In this document: piece after piece, positions 17,611-24,863 of the stretch
Numbering within the stretch: position 1 is the first letter of the stretch
How the letters are laid out: each line of letters opens with the position of its first letter
NCBI RefSeq assembly: GCF_023554995.1
Contig: NZ_JAMJPK010000001.1
Span: 124,001 to 188,000, forward strand
Reading direction: 5' to 3'
Origin: Halomonas gemina
Lineage (GTDB): Bacteria > Pseudomonadota > Gammaproteobacteria > Pseudomonadales > Halomonadaceae
Length of the DNA: 64,000 bases
Translations under genes and position numbers: made by a program
The notes under the pieces: model-generated
The model's input: only the letters and a program-made list of their open reading frames with translations
Database searches by the model: none
Told to the model about the DNA's origin: nothing

Positions 17611-17769
17611 ATGGACGTGATCCGCATCATCCTCGCCATTCTGCTGCCCCCGGTGGGCGTCTTCCTCCAGGTCGGCCTCGGCCTGCATTTCTGGGTCAAC
17701 ATCCTGCTGACCCTAATGGGGTACATTCCCGGCATCGTGCATGCGGTGTGGATCATCGCGCGTAGGTGA
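17611..17769 (+). CDS. Pmp3/YqaE-family small membrane peptide (52 aa)
   Basis: A 52-residue hydrophobic peptide, MDVIRIILAILLPPVGVFLQ onward, with two membrane helices and the family pattern LAI-LLPP-VGVFL ... NI-LLT-L-GY-PG-I-HA. The family (plasma membrane proteolipid 3, YqaE) is linked to membrane potential and stress in other organisms. GGAG stands 8 bases before the ATG. It lies between the pentapeptide gene and the XRE regulator, converging with the latter; it may be cargo of the prophage or host DNA caught near the attachment site. Confidence 0.85.
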   Translation: MDVIRIILAILLPPVGVFLQVGLGLHFWVNILLTLMGYIPGIVHAVWIIARR

Positions 17770-17794
17770 CAAGGCGCCAGGGCGGCACCTGACT

Positions 17795-18097
17795 TCACGC
17801 CTGCTCGACGGGGCTCTCTTGGATGCCGCATCTCGGGCAGTTTCCGACACGGATCCGCGCATCGCGCTTGACGAGCATTGGGTCGTCCAGCAATTCGGAG
17901 ACGCTAATCCCAAACGCAGACGCCAGGGTCAGTAGGCGTTCATGCCCGATCTGCTTGATGTTGCCGGTCTCCCAGTAGCCGATGGTGACATCGCTGACGC
18001 CGATGCAGCGTGCAAGATCAGCCTTGGTAAGGCCAGCCGCTTCCCGTAGCTGGAGGATGCGAGTTGCCAACGAGTCCCGCGATGCTTCGTGTCCCAT
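17795..18097 (-). CDS. XRE-family helix-turn-helix regulator (100 aa)
   Basis: A typical lambda-repressor-like HTH covers about residues 10-68 (RILQLREAAGLTKADLARCI, SDVTIGYWETG, RLLTLASAFGISVSELL). A short tail with a C-P-x-C-G motif follows. The start chosen is the ATG at 18097, which has AGAGG upstream; the open frame extends further, but that part is the antisense translation of the tRNA fragment and is spurious, and the ATG at 18133 lacks a ribosome binding site. It lacks the C-terminal peptidase domain of SOS-cleaved repressors, so it may be an immunity regulator of a different type, or control of the neighbouring cargo. It lies just inside the attachment site. Confidence 0.85.
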   Translation of the reverse strand: MGHEASRDSLATRILQLREAAGLTKADLARCIGVSDVTIGYWETGNIKQIGHERLLTLASAFGISVSELLDDPMLVKRDARIRVGNCPRCGIQESPVEQA

Positions 18098-18376
18098 GCC
18101 ATCCTCTGATTCTGAAGTTGCATTCGAGCTCATTGATGATACTTGCTTTGGAGAGTCAGGGTAGGGCGCTTGCACCAGGTGCTGAGGCGTTAGCGGGTGG
18201 CCTCGTCCATAGGGCGACGATGCCGGGCCAATACCGGTCAGGCAAGCAGCGGCAGGAGAGTGCTGGTAAAACCTCCTCGGCGCGCCCCGCCACACCGTTG
18301 CTTCATGTGCTGTATATATCGACACCCAAATGAAGCGAATCTTCAACGATGGCATGGGGTTAGGGGAGGGCAGAGG

Positions 18377-18426
18377 TAACACTGGCAGTGTTGAGGTCAG
18401 CGGTTCGATCCCGCTAGGCTCCACCA
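18377..18426 (+). pseudogene. 3' half of a tRNA-Ala(GGC) gene; prophage attachment core
   Basis: Read backward from CCA (18424-18426), the acceptor strand AGGCTCC, the T arm AGCGG-TTCGATC-CCGCT and the variable loop AGGTC are all canonical. They are preceded by a 5-bp anticodon stem (TAACA/TGTTG) around the loop CTGGCAG, giving anticodon GGC. T70 would allow the G3:U70 pair that identifies tRNA-Ala. Upstream, no matching 5' acceptor strand or D arm is found, so only a 3' half remains. This is the usual appearance of the displaced end after phage integration into a tRNA gene; the complete gene should sit at the other prophage end. Confidence 0.75.
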
Positions 18427-18440
18427 ACAGCCTTCATGAA

Positions 18441-18475
18441 AACGCCGCCTGAAGCCCTGCTTCAGGCGGCGTTTT
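18441..18475 (+). terminator. Rho-independent terminator of the tRNA-Ala gene
   Basis: A 14-bp perfect stem (AACGCCGCCTGAAG at 18441-18454 and its complement at 18460-18473) with a 5-nt loop, ending in GTTTTC. It follows the tRNA 3' end by 14 bases and is probably the original host terminator. Confidence 0.85.
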
Positions 18476-18607
18476 CGTTGATGTGCCCGTGAACGTGCCT
18501 GACGGGGCCGGCCGGTGTAATGGAGCCAACGCTGCCCACATCCTTCGTTACGAACGACCAACAGTGCAGTACCCTGTACCGGGACCGGTCATCAGGGAGA
18601 GGCCATC

Positions 18608-19711
18608 GTGGGGTTTCGCTTCCAGCGTCGCATTCATCTCGCACCCGGTGCGCGACTCGTTACCTGCAGGCTGCGTCCCGGGCTCTCGGTCGGGCCGCCC
18701 GGCATCCAGATGCAACTGGCAGCCGGTGAGGGAGGCGAGGGCCTGCCGGTGTACCTCGATATCGCCGCCAGCGGGGAGATCCGCTATCGGCATCCCGACG
18801 GGCACCGCCTTCCCGATGCCGAGGCCCGGGCGCTGCGCCGCCATGGCGAGGCGGCGATACGCGCGGCGCTCGAGTCCCACTGCGAGCAGCTCAATGCCGA
18901 CCTCGACCGGCTCGAGCGCCTGCACGAGCAGATGCCGCCCCCGGGGGCCACCGGCTATCAGCCACGCAGCTACCCGGTGCCTCCTCCCTCGCCGGTGACC
19001 CTGCAACAGCCCGACTGGCGGCATGCCCTCTGGCCGGCGGCCCGGGCAGGGCTCGAGCGGGAGAATGCGCGCCGCGAGGCGTCGCACGCCGAGGCCTATC
19101 GTGCCTGGGAGTGGGAGAAGGCCGCGTTCGATGCCCGCGAGTTCGAGCGTCAGCAGCGCGAGGAGGTGGCGGCCTGGAACGACCCCGAGGCCATACAGCA
19201 GACGCTGGCCGAGCGATTGGATGAGCTCGGCTGGCCGCGCGAGACGCTGGTCGACTTCGAGCTGAGTGATGACTGTCGCACCATCGCCCTGGACATCGAC
19301 CTGCCGGGCGAGGAGGAGATGCCCGACCGCTACTGGGCGATGCCCGCCAAGCGCCTCAAGCTCTCGCCGCGCAAGCTCGGCGCCACGCGACAGCGCGAGC
19401 TCTATCGGCGCCACGTGCATGGCGTGGCCTTCCGCGTGCTGGGCACGGTCTTCGCCCGGCTGCCGGGCATCGAGCGCGTGCTGGTCTCCGGCCATTGCCG
19501 CGTCAAGGCCGCGGCCAGCGGCGAACGCCAGGCCCGGTATCTCTTCAGCGTCAAGGTCACCCGCGAAGCGTGGGAAGGCGTCGACTTCGGCAGCCTGGCG
19601 GACCTCGACCCGGTCGAGGCCCTGGCGGCCTTCCCCCTGCGGCGCGAGATGGCCCGGGCCGACACCTTCCACGACATCACGCCCTTCGAACTGGACTGGC
19701 GTCGCCGCTGA
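18608..19711 (+). CDS. DUF4236-containing protein (367 aa)
   Basis: The N-terminus, MGFRFQRRIHLAPGARLV followed by RPGLSVGPPG, matches the short DUF4236 domain, which in many bacterial proteins precedes unrelated C-terminal parts. The first codon is GTG, supported by GGGAGAGG just upstream and by the family's conserved MGFRF start. Residues 70-200 are a charged helical region (AHAEAYRAWEWEK-like) and the C-terminal 150 residues form a separate domain with ALDIDLPGEEEMPD. Function unknown. It is the first gene beyond the attachment site and is GC-rich like the chromosome. Confidence 0.75.
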   Translation: MGFRFQRRIHLAPGARLVTCRLRPGLSVGPPGIQMQLAAGEGGEGLPVYLDIAASGEIRYRHPDGHRLPDAEARALRRHGEAAIRAALESHCEQLNADLDRLERLHEQMPPPGATGYQPRSYPVPPPSPVTLQQPDWRHALWPAARAGLERENARREASHAEAYRAWEWEKAAFDAREFERQQREEVAAWNDPEAIQQTLAERLDELGWPRETLVDFELSDDCRTIALDIDLPGEEEMPDRYWAMPAKRLKLSPRKLGATRQRELYRRHVHGVAFRVLGTVFARLPGIERVLVSGHCRVKAAASGERQARYLFSVKVTREAWEGVDFGSLADLDPVEALAAFPLRREMARADTFHDITPFELDWRRR

Positions 19712-19721
19712 CGCGCGGGTG

Positions 19722-19748
19722 GCCCGGCGAGCCCGTCGCCCGCCGGGC
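19722..19748 (+). terminator. Hairpin between convergent genes, possible terminator
   Basis: An 8-bp GC stem (GCCCGGCG / CGCCGGGC) with an 11-nt loop sits in the 42 bases between two converging genes. No T run follows on either strand, so its role as terminator is uncertain. Confidence 0.35.
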
Positions 19749-19753
19749 AGCGT

Positions 19754-20803
19754 TCAGTCGGCGGCGGCCTGGCCGGCACTGAGGATATGGTGCAGGCCGG
19801 CGCACGCCACCAGGGGGTCGTCGCAGTTGACCACGATGTCGGAGCGGGCCAGCACGTAGCTCTTGCCGGTGATGGTGTTCTCCACGACCGTGTGGCTCCC
19901 TTCCTGTCGCGTGCCGGTGAACTCGCCAATGAAGCCAGTCTCGCGTAGCGACACGGTCTCCAGTTTGTCGCCCGGCTGGATGGTGCCCTCGTGGCGCATC
20001 AGCGCCAGCCGGGCCGAGGTGCCGGTGCCGGTGGTGCTGCGACAGATCACGCCCGGATGCACGTAGGTGGCCGAGCGCGAGCGGTAGAAGTCGTCGGCCA
20101 CCTGCTCGACGGGGCCCATGAAGTGCAGGAAGGGCAGCGGACCCACGTCGCCCAGGGTGTAGTGGGAGAAGCCGCGCTCGGCCTGGATCGCCTCGACGAT
20201 GCGATGGGCGCAGTCGGCGAGTTCCCGCTCCTCGTCGCGGTTGAGGTGGAAGCCCAACTCGCTGGCGTCCACCAGGGCGTAGAAGCCGCCGCTGTAGGCC
20301 ACCGAGTAGGTCACGTCGCCAAGGCCGGGCACATGGATCGAGGCACGGTAGGTATCGATGTAGCTGGGCAGGCCCCCGCAGGTGATCGCCTCCACGACGC
20401 CGTTCTCGATAAGCGCCTCGATCTGCACCAGCCCCGCCGGCGACTCCAGCTTGAAGCGCTGGCGCCCCTCCTGCTTGGGCACCAGGCCGCTCTCCAGCAC
20501 CGCCGTGGCGGTGCAGATGGTGTTGGAGCCGGAGTAGATGGGATAGCCCATCACTTCCATGATGATGTAGCCCACCTCGGCGGCCGGGTCGGTGGCGGGC
20601 ACGAGCAGGTCCACCGACATCTCAGGAATGCCGTAGGGCTCCTCCAGCAGCAGCCTACGCAGGCCATCGGCATCGTCGCGCAGGTAGTGCATCTGGTCAC
20701 GCACCGTGGCGCCGGGCAGGGGCTCGATGCCGCCGACCACGATGCGGCTGACATCCCCGCCGGCATGGGTGTCGATCAGTTGCAGGGTCAGTTCCTGGCT
20801 CAT
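19754..20803 (-). CDS. Proline racemase/hydroxyproline epimerase-superfamily protein with Ser/Thr at the catalytic positions (349 aa)
   Basis: The fold signature of the superfamily is clear: IDTHAGGD near the start, GYPIYSGSNTIC around residues 87-97, CGGLPSYID, a YSGGFYALVD strand and CRSTTGTGTSARLA around 254-267. The two cysteines that act as acid/base in proline racemase and 4-hydroxyproline epimerase are not there: the first (MCGH in the family) is Ser91 in YSGS, the second (DRSPCGTGTSA) is Thr258. Cys/Thr is known for trans-3-hydroxyproline dehydratases; a Ser/Thr pair should not racemise by the two-thiol mechanism. The start overlaps the stop of the upstream MDR gene (ATGA), so the two are co-translated. 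Confidence 0.85.
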   Translation of the reverse strand: MSQELTLQLIDTHAGGDVSRIVVGGIEPLPGATVRDQMHYLRDDADGLRRLLLEEPYGIPEMSVDLLVPATDPAAEVGYIIMEVMGYPIYSGSNTICTATAVLESGLVPKQEGRQRFKLESPAGLVQIEALIENGVVEAITCGGLPSYIDTYRASIHVPGLGDVTYSVAYSGGFYALVDASELGFHLNRDEERELADCAHRIVEAIQAERGFSHYTLGDVGPLPFLHFMGPVEQVADDFYRSRSATYVHPGVICRSTTGTGTSARLALMRHEGTIQPGDKLETVSLRETGFIGEFTGTRQEGSHTVVENTITGKSYVLARSDIVVNCDDPLVACAGLHHILSAGQAAAD

Positions 20804-21960
20804 GAGTGTCCCTCGAGGGCGAAGGGCGCGCCATGCTCGTCCCACTGGCTGTCGGGGACGATCACGATCTTGCCCAGGAAGTTGCTGCCGCGGCTGACGA
20901 AGTAGCGCTCGGCCTCGTGCAGGTCGGAGAGCTTGAAGGCGGCGTGCAGCACCGGCTTGAGCCGGCCGCAACGGATCCAGTCGATCAGCTGTTCGGCCTC
21001 CTCGCGGGTGCCGTGGGAGACGCCGAAGATCTGCACCTGGTAGAGGTAGATGCGCGTCCACAGGATCTCCGAGATGTTGCCGCCGCTGGCCCCGGCGATG
21101 GAGAGCCGCGGGTAGGTGCTGCGTGCCTTCATGTCCTGGATCATGGTGTCGATGAAGCAGTCGGTCATCTCGCCGCCGACCAGGTCCATCACCGCATCGA
21201 TGGGCGCGCCGCCTGTCGCCTCGAGCATCCGCTCGGCGAAGCCCGCCAGGTCGCCACGGTCGATCACCGCCTCGGCGCCCAGCGCCTTCAGCGCCGGGGC
21301 CTTCTCCTGCTGGCTCACCGCATAGGGCACGGCGCCGACGATACGGCACAGCTGGATCAGCGCCGTCCCCACGCCGCCGCTGGCGCCGCTGACAAGAATC
21401 CGTTCCCCCGCACTTACCCGGGCCGACGTCATCATATGGTAGGCGGTCTGGTAGGAGCACATGCCCAGGGCGGCGAGCTCGGCGTCGCGCAGTTCCGGGT
21501 TGGGCACGTGGTGGAACTGGTCCGAGGGCACGGCGACATACTCGGCGAAGCCGCCGTCGGCGCCGTGGCCGTAGTAGTCCGGGGTCAGGTTGATGTCGCG
21601 CCGGGCGTCCGGATAGAGGTTGAAGTCGAGCAGGCCGCGCTCATCGATCCGCGACTCATCGACTCCCTTGCCCACCGCCACCACGCGCCCGGCGATGTCG
21701 GCGCCCTGGATGCGCGGGAAGGTCAGGGTCGGCTCGCCGCCCATGGCAAACGAGGTCACCTCGCCCTTCTTGACCGGATAGAGCCCTTCGCGGGCCTTGC
21801 GGTCGGTGTTGTTCTTGGCGGTAGCCGTGACCTTGACCAGCACCTCGCCGGGTCCCGGCTGCGGGATCGGCACGTCGTCGTGATAGACCAGCTTGTCGAC
21901 GTCACCATGCCCGGTCAGCAGCATGGCGGCCATGGTAGCGGGAAGGGTCTCGCTGCTCAC
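20800..21960 (-). CDS. Zinc-less MDR-family oxidoreductase, quinone-reductase-like (386 aa)
   Basis: A medium-chain dehydrogenase/reductase: GroES-like N-terminal domain (GPGEVLVKVTATAKNNTDRK), GADIAGRVVAVGKGV, then a Rossmann NADPH site ILVSGASGGVGTALIQL. The catalytic zinc cysteine of alcohol dehydrogenases is replaced (NNTD), so it groups with quinone oxidoreductase-like enzymes. The start is set at GTG 21960 because AAAGGAGG lies 6 bases upstream; a longer frame exists but has no ribosome binding site. It overlaps the racemase-like gene by 4 bases, and the two probably act on one substrate, which is not known. Confidence 0.85.
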   Translation of the reverse strand: MSSETLPATMAAMLLTGHGDVDKLVYHDDVPIPQPGPGEVLVKVTATAKNNTDRKAREGLYPVKKGEVTSFAMGGEPTLTFPRIQGADIAGRVVAVGKGVDESRIDERGLLDFNLYPDARRDINLTPDYYGHGADGGFAEYVAVPSDQFHHVPNPELRDAELAALGMCSYQTAYHMMTSARVSAGERILVSGASGGVGTALIQLCRIVGAVPYAVSQQEKAPALKALGAEAVIDRGDLAGFAERMLEATGGAPIDAVMDLVGGEMTDCFIDTMIQDMKARSTYPRLSIAGASGGNISEILWTRIYLYQVQIFGVSHGTREEAEQLIDWIRCGRLKPVLHAAFKLSDLHEAERYFVSRGSNFLGKIVIVPDSQWDEHGAPFALEGHS

Positions 21961-22068
21961 TGGGTGCCTCCTTTCGTCTGCGGGGTCGACTCGAGCAGAC
22001 GATAGCAGACTTCCCCGTCCCGACGTCATCCCCCTGGCGGCCCGCTGTGTCGCGAGGCGGCGCCGAGG

Positions 22069-22872
22069 CTACCCACCCTCGCGGTGCCAGAAGGGCTGAC
22101 CGACCGTCGGCGTGCTGGGACTGGCGGTCTGGCGCTGCTGCATCAGCCCGGCCAGGTAGGCCTTGCGCCCTGCGCGGATGGCCTCGGCAAAGGCCTCGGC
22201 CATCAGCGGCGGGCGATGGGCGCGGGCCACGGCGGTGTTGAGCAGCACGCCGTCGAAGCCCATCTCCATGGCCTCGGCGGCCTGGGACGGGGCGCCCAGG
22301 CCGGCATCGATGATCAGCGGCACGTCGAGTCGCTGGCGCAGGGTCTGGAGGGCGTAGCGGTTCATCAGGCCGCGGCCGGTGCCGATGGGCGAGCCCCAGG
22401 GCATCAGCGCCTGGCAGCCGGCGTCGCGCAGCCGTTGGCAGAGCACCAGGTCGTCGGTGCAGTAGGGCAGCACCTTGAAGCCCTGGTCGACCAGCTCCCG
22501 GGCCGCCTCCAGCAGGCCGAAGGGGTCCGGCTGCAGGTTGTAGTCGTCGCCGATCACCTCGAGCTTGATCCAGGGCGTGTCGAAGAGCTCGCGGGACATC
22601 TGGGCCAGGGTGATCGCCTCCCGGGCCGAGCGGCAGCCGGCGGTGTTGGGCAGCAGCCGGCAGCCGCTGTCGCGCAGGATCTGCCAGAAGGCGTCGCCGT
22701 CGCCCGCCGCGGGGTTCTGCCGGCGCAGGCCCAGGGTAACCATCTCGCAGCCGGCGGCCCGGATGGCCTCCTGCATTACCGTGGGTGAGGGATAGAGGGC
22801 GGTACCGAGCAGGAAGCGGCTGGCAAAGGCCTCGTCGTAGAGCGTCAGGGTGTCGTCGCGCAGCGCGTCCAT
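22069..22872 (-). CDS. thiG: Thiazole synthase
   Basis: ThiG condenses deoxyxylulose 5-phosphate, dehydroglycine and ThiS thiocarboxylate to make the thiazole phosphate of thiamine. The protein has 267 residues; [15 protein letters not shown] opens the TIM barrel, [11 protein letters not shown] carries the Schiff-base Lys103, and [13 protein letters not shown] and PLIIDAGLG form the phosphate site. The start codon overlaps the thiS stop (TGATG), making it the last gene of the thiO-thiS-thiG operon. Confidence 0.96.
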   Translation of the reverse strand: MDALRDDTLTLYDEAFASRFLLGTALYPSPTVMQEAIRAAGCEMVTLGLRRQNPAAGDGDAFWQILRDSGCRLLPNTAGCRSAREAITLAQMSRELFDTPWIKLEVIGDDYNLQPDPFGLLEAARELVDQGFKVLPYCTDDLVLCQRLRDAGCQALMPWGSPIGTGRGLMNRYALQTLRQRLDVPLIIDAGLGAPSQAAEAMEMGFDGVLLNTAVARAHRPPLMAEAFAEAIRAGRKAYLAGLMQQRQTASPSTPTVGQPFWHREGG

Positions 22873-23081
22873 CAGCCACCTCCCACCGCGGCCACGATGT
22901 CGATGCGGTCGTCGTCCTGCAGGACCCGGTCGGCGTAGGCGGAGCGCGGCACGAACTCGCCGTTGACCGCCACGGCGACTCGGCGGTCGGTGTAATGCCA
23001 CGCCTGCAGGGCGTCCGCAAGCGGTGTGCCGGCGGGAAGGCGGGCGGGCTCGTCGTTGAGGCGCAGGGTGATCTCGTTCAT
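22872..23081 (-). CDS. thiS: Sulfur carrier protein ThiS
   Basis: A 69-residue ubiquitin-like protein, [19 protein letters not shown] to the C-terminal VAAVGGG. The terminal Gly-Gly is adenylated and converted to a thiocarboxylate that supplies sulfur to ThiG. It overlaps thiO upstream (ATGA) and thiG downstream (TGATG), so all three are translationally coupled. Confidence 0.95.
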   Translation of the reverse strand: MNEITLRLNDEPARLPAGTPLADALQAWHYTDRRVAVAVNGEFVPRSAYADRVLQDDDRIDIVAAVGGG

Positions 23082-24187
23082 GCAGCGGTCTCCTGTGGCG
23101 GGCATGCCGCCAGGGTGTCGGCGAAGGGCCGCTCGCCATGGCCGCGGATCCTGGCCAGCAGGTGGCAGACCACGGCCGGTGCAAGCAGGTAGCCGTGCCG
23201 GAACAGGCCGTTGGCGGTGACCAGCCCCTCCTGGTGGGTGACATGGGGCAGGTTGTCGAGAAAGGCGGGGCGCAGGTTGACGCCCTGCTCCAGGATGCGC
23301 GCCTCGGCAAAGGCCGGCGACAGGGTGTAGAGGGCACTGCCCAGCTCCAGCGAAGACTGCAGCGACACCGGCGAACGGTCCTCGCTCTCGATCTGGGTGG
23401 CGCCGATGACGAAGCGATGGCCCGGCTTGGGGACCACATAGAGCTGGTAGCGGGGGTGCATCAGCCGCACCGGACGCGAGAGCCGGATCTCGGCGGTCTG
23501 CACGTGCAGGGTCTCGCCGCGCACGCCGCGCAGGCTCGGGTGGCGCTGCCGGGCACCGGTGCCGCGACAGTCGATGACCAGGTCGAAGCCTCGACGGCCG
23601 TCGGCGCTGACGATCTCGCCGGGGAAGGTCTCCACCGGGCAGTGGGCATGGCACTCCCCGCCCAGGGTGCGAATCTCGTCGAGCAGGCGGGTGAGCAGGG
23701 CGCGATTGTCCAGGTGGGCCTCGTCCGGCAAGTACAGGCCCTGCTGGAAGCCGGGTGCCAAATCGGGCTCCAGCCGGTGGACCTCCCGGGCGTCTAGGGG
23801 TTGGCAGGGCGAGCCGCCGCCCAGCGCATGGTCGAGGTCGCGACGGAACTGGGTGAGCTCGCCCAGGTCCTGGGGGTGCGCCACCATCAGGCTGCCGTGC
23901 TGCTGCCATAGCGATCGGGCGTCGAGGGCCTCGAGCCACCGCGGCCACTGGCTCAGGGCGAAGCGGCCCATGTCGTATACGCAGCGCTCGGAGATGGCCG
24001 TCTCGCAGAGCGGGGCGACCATGCCGGCGGCGGTCCAGGCGGCAGCGGGCGGGGCGTCCAGGTCCCCGGCGTCATAGAGGGTGACGGCGTGGCCGTCGTC
24101 GAGCAGCTGCCAGGCGACCAGGCGCCCCAGCAGGCCGGCGCCGGCGACGGCGATGTGTTCGGTGGTGGGTGTCACGATGGCGGCCAT
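23078..24187 (-). CDS. thiO: Glycine oxidase ThiO
   Basis: An FAD-dependent D-amino-acid-oxidase-fold enzyme that oxidises glycine to the imine used by ThiG under aerobic conditions. The FAD site is near the N-terminus ([19 protein letters not shown]), with [13 protein letters not shown] and [10 protein letters not shown] further on and the C-terminal [13 protein letters not shown] binding motif. The start is taken at ATG 24187 (369 residues), which gives family length; a GTG 12 bases on (365 residues) is equally plausible, as neither has a clear Shine-Dalgarno. A TPP riboswitch lies about 60 bases upstream. The thiO route replaces the anaerobic ThiH pathway. Confidence 0.93.
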   Translation of the reverse strand: MAAIVTPTTEHIAVAGAGLLGRLVAWQLLDDGHAVTLYDAGDLDAPPAAAWTAAGMVAPLCETAISERCVYDMGRFALSQWPRWLEALDARSLWQQHGSLMVAHPQDLGELTQFRRDLDHALGGGSPCQPLDAREVHRLEPDLAPGFQQGLYLPDEAHLDNRALLTRLLDEIRTLGGECHAHCPVETFPGEIVSADGRRGFDLVIDCRGTGARQRHPSLRGVRGETLHVQTAEIRLSRPVRLMHPRYQLYVVPKPGHRFVIGATQIESEDRSPVSLQSSLELGSALYTLSPAFAEARILEQGVNLRPAFLDNLPHVTHQEGLVTANGLFRHGYLLAPAVVCHLLARIRGHGERPFADTLAACPPQETAA

Positions 24188-24248
24188 CCAGCAGGAGATG
24201 TGGCTGACCAGGCGTGATGGCGGCAGGGGCAGGCAGGCGTGACATGCG

Positions 24249-24355
24249 CTTGTTCCCTCCGCAGGCATCAACCTGATCAGGTTCAACGGGTTCGGCCGTA
24301 CCGATCTCAGCCCCCGTGCACGGCGCCATGCGCGTACCGGGGCTCCCCGACAAGT
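24249..24355 (-). promoter_or_regulatory. TPP (THI-box) riboswitch controlling thiO-thiS-thiG
   Basis: On the minus strand the hallmark elements occur in order: a P1 stem CTTGT...ACAAG, GGGGAGCC, an extended P3 hairpin, CTGAGA, ACCCGTTGAACCTGATC, GGTTGATGCCTGCG and AGGGA. These match the thiamine pyrophosphate aptamer consensus. It stands directly upstream of thiO, where TPP binding would lower expression, probably by hiding the translation start since no terminator hairpin is evident after it. Confidence 0.96.
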
Positions 24356-24373
24356 CCTGTCAACTTAACCAAA

Positions 24374-24412
24374 GATGCCCGGGCACGCAATCGCGTTGCG
24401 TGCCCGGGCATC
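24374..24412 (-). terminator. Long hairpin, probable terminator of the 101-aa gene
   Basis: A perfect 17-bp inverted repeat (24374-24390 with 24396-24412, 5-nt loop) ends on the minus strand with TTTGGTT. It separates the hypothetical gene at 24437 from the riboswitch that follows by less than 20 bases. Confidence 0.65.
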
Positions 24413-24436
24413 AGGGGCGATGGCGTCCTGTCCGGC

Positions 24437-24742
24437 TCAGGCGCAGTCGGCGGCCCCTTCGCCGAACATGTCGAACAGCAGCTCGCGGCCGAGGCCGGTC
24501 AGCACGAAGCGCTGCTGGTCGTTCCAGGTGGCCGCTCGGCTGGTCTCGAGGATGTGCTGGCAGGGTGCCCAGTCACGGTCCGCATCGCCCAGCGCCTTGA
24601 GGGCGTTGCGGTCGAGGCCGCGGTGGGCAACGGTGACCGTCTCGAGGACGTGCCCCTGGCGATAGAGCAGGGCGGCCATGTTGGAGAGGCACTGGCGCAG
24701 GCTGCGCTGCATGCCGGTGGTGCTTGGGGTGTCATGTCTCAT
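24437..24742 (-). CDS. Hypothetical protein (101 aa)
   Basis: A 101-residue soluble protein starting MRHDTPSTTGMQRSLRQC, with four cysteines or fewer in no metal pattern and an acidic C-terminus (LLFDMFGEGAADCA). The start at 24742 has AGGAG upstream. It is a single-gene transcription unit: a near-consensus promoter lies at 24779-24807 and a long hairpin follows the stop. No family was recognised. The frame extends upstream to 24877, but that part overlaps the promoter and has no start signals. Confidence 0.7.
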   Translation of the reverse strand: MRHDTPSTTGMQRSLRQCLSNMAALLYRQGHVLETVTVAHRGLDRNALKALGDADRDWAPCQHILETSRAATWNDQQRFVLTGLGRELLFDMFGEGAADCA

Positions 24743-24778
24743 GCTGCCGCATCTCCTGTAGGGATTCTGCTGCAGCGC

Positions 24779-24807
24779 ATTATACATGCGACGAAGGTCG
24801 ATGTCAT
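24779..24807 (-). promoter_or_regulatory. Sigma-70 promoter of the 101-aa gene
   Basis: On the minus strand ATGACA (24802-24807) is separated by exactly 17 bases from a perfect TATAAT (24779-24784), about 37 bases before the start codon. Confidence 0.6.
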
Positions 24808-24863
24808 ACCAAGGTCTAAGATGCCCCGCCCGGAGATCCTGCGCGCGGGATGGGGCGTCTCCC

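Larger units (their letters stand above)
1..18426. mobile_element. Prophage, right-hand end (tail module, cargo genes, attachment site)
   Basis: A continuous run of rightward tail genes is followed by small accessory genes and then by the 3' half of a tRNA-Ala gene with its terminator, beyond which the genes look chromosomal. Tail tube, tape measure and hub-like proteins are present without sheath or contractile baseplate proteins, so a long non-contractile tail is inferred. Head, replication and integrase genes are not in the window and must lie to the left, or are lost. The GC content varies sharply inside the element (8861-10820 and 13865-14518 are clearly less GC-rich), which fits phage mosaicism. 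The left boundary is outside the window. Confidence 0.85.

Noticed and set aside
18377..18426. tmRNA (ssrA) 3' end instead of tRNA-Ala
   Set aside because: tmRNA also ends in an alanine-type acceptor, but the AGGTC variable loop and the anticodon arm with GGC fit tRNA-Ala, and no tmRNA body lies upstream.
18098..18427. N-terminal extension of the XRE regulator beginning MVEPSGIEPLTS
   Set aside because: This peptide is the antisense translation of the tRNA 3' end, a known artefact; the ATG at 18097 has a ribosome binding site.
21961..22029. A 23-residue longer MDR oxidoreductase starting at 22029
   Set aside because: No ribosome binding site at that ATG, while GTG 21960 has AAAGGAGG upstream and the extension is not family-like.
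24358..24363. Consensus TTGACA (minus strand) as -35 box of the thi operon
   Set aside because: A matching -10 box would fall inside the riboswitch aptamer (CCGGTA), which would truncate it.
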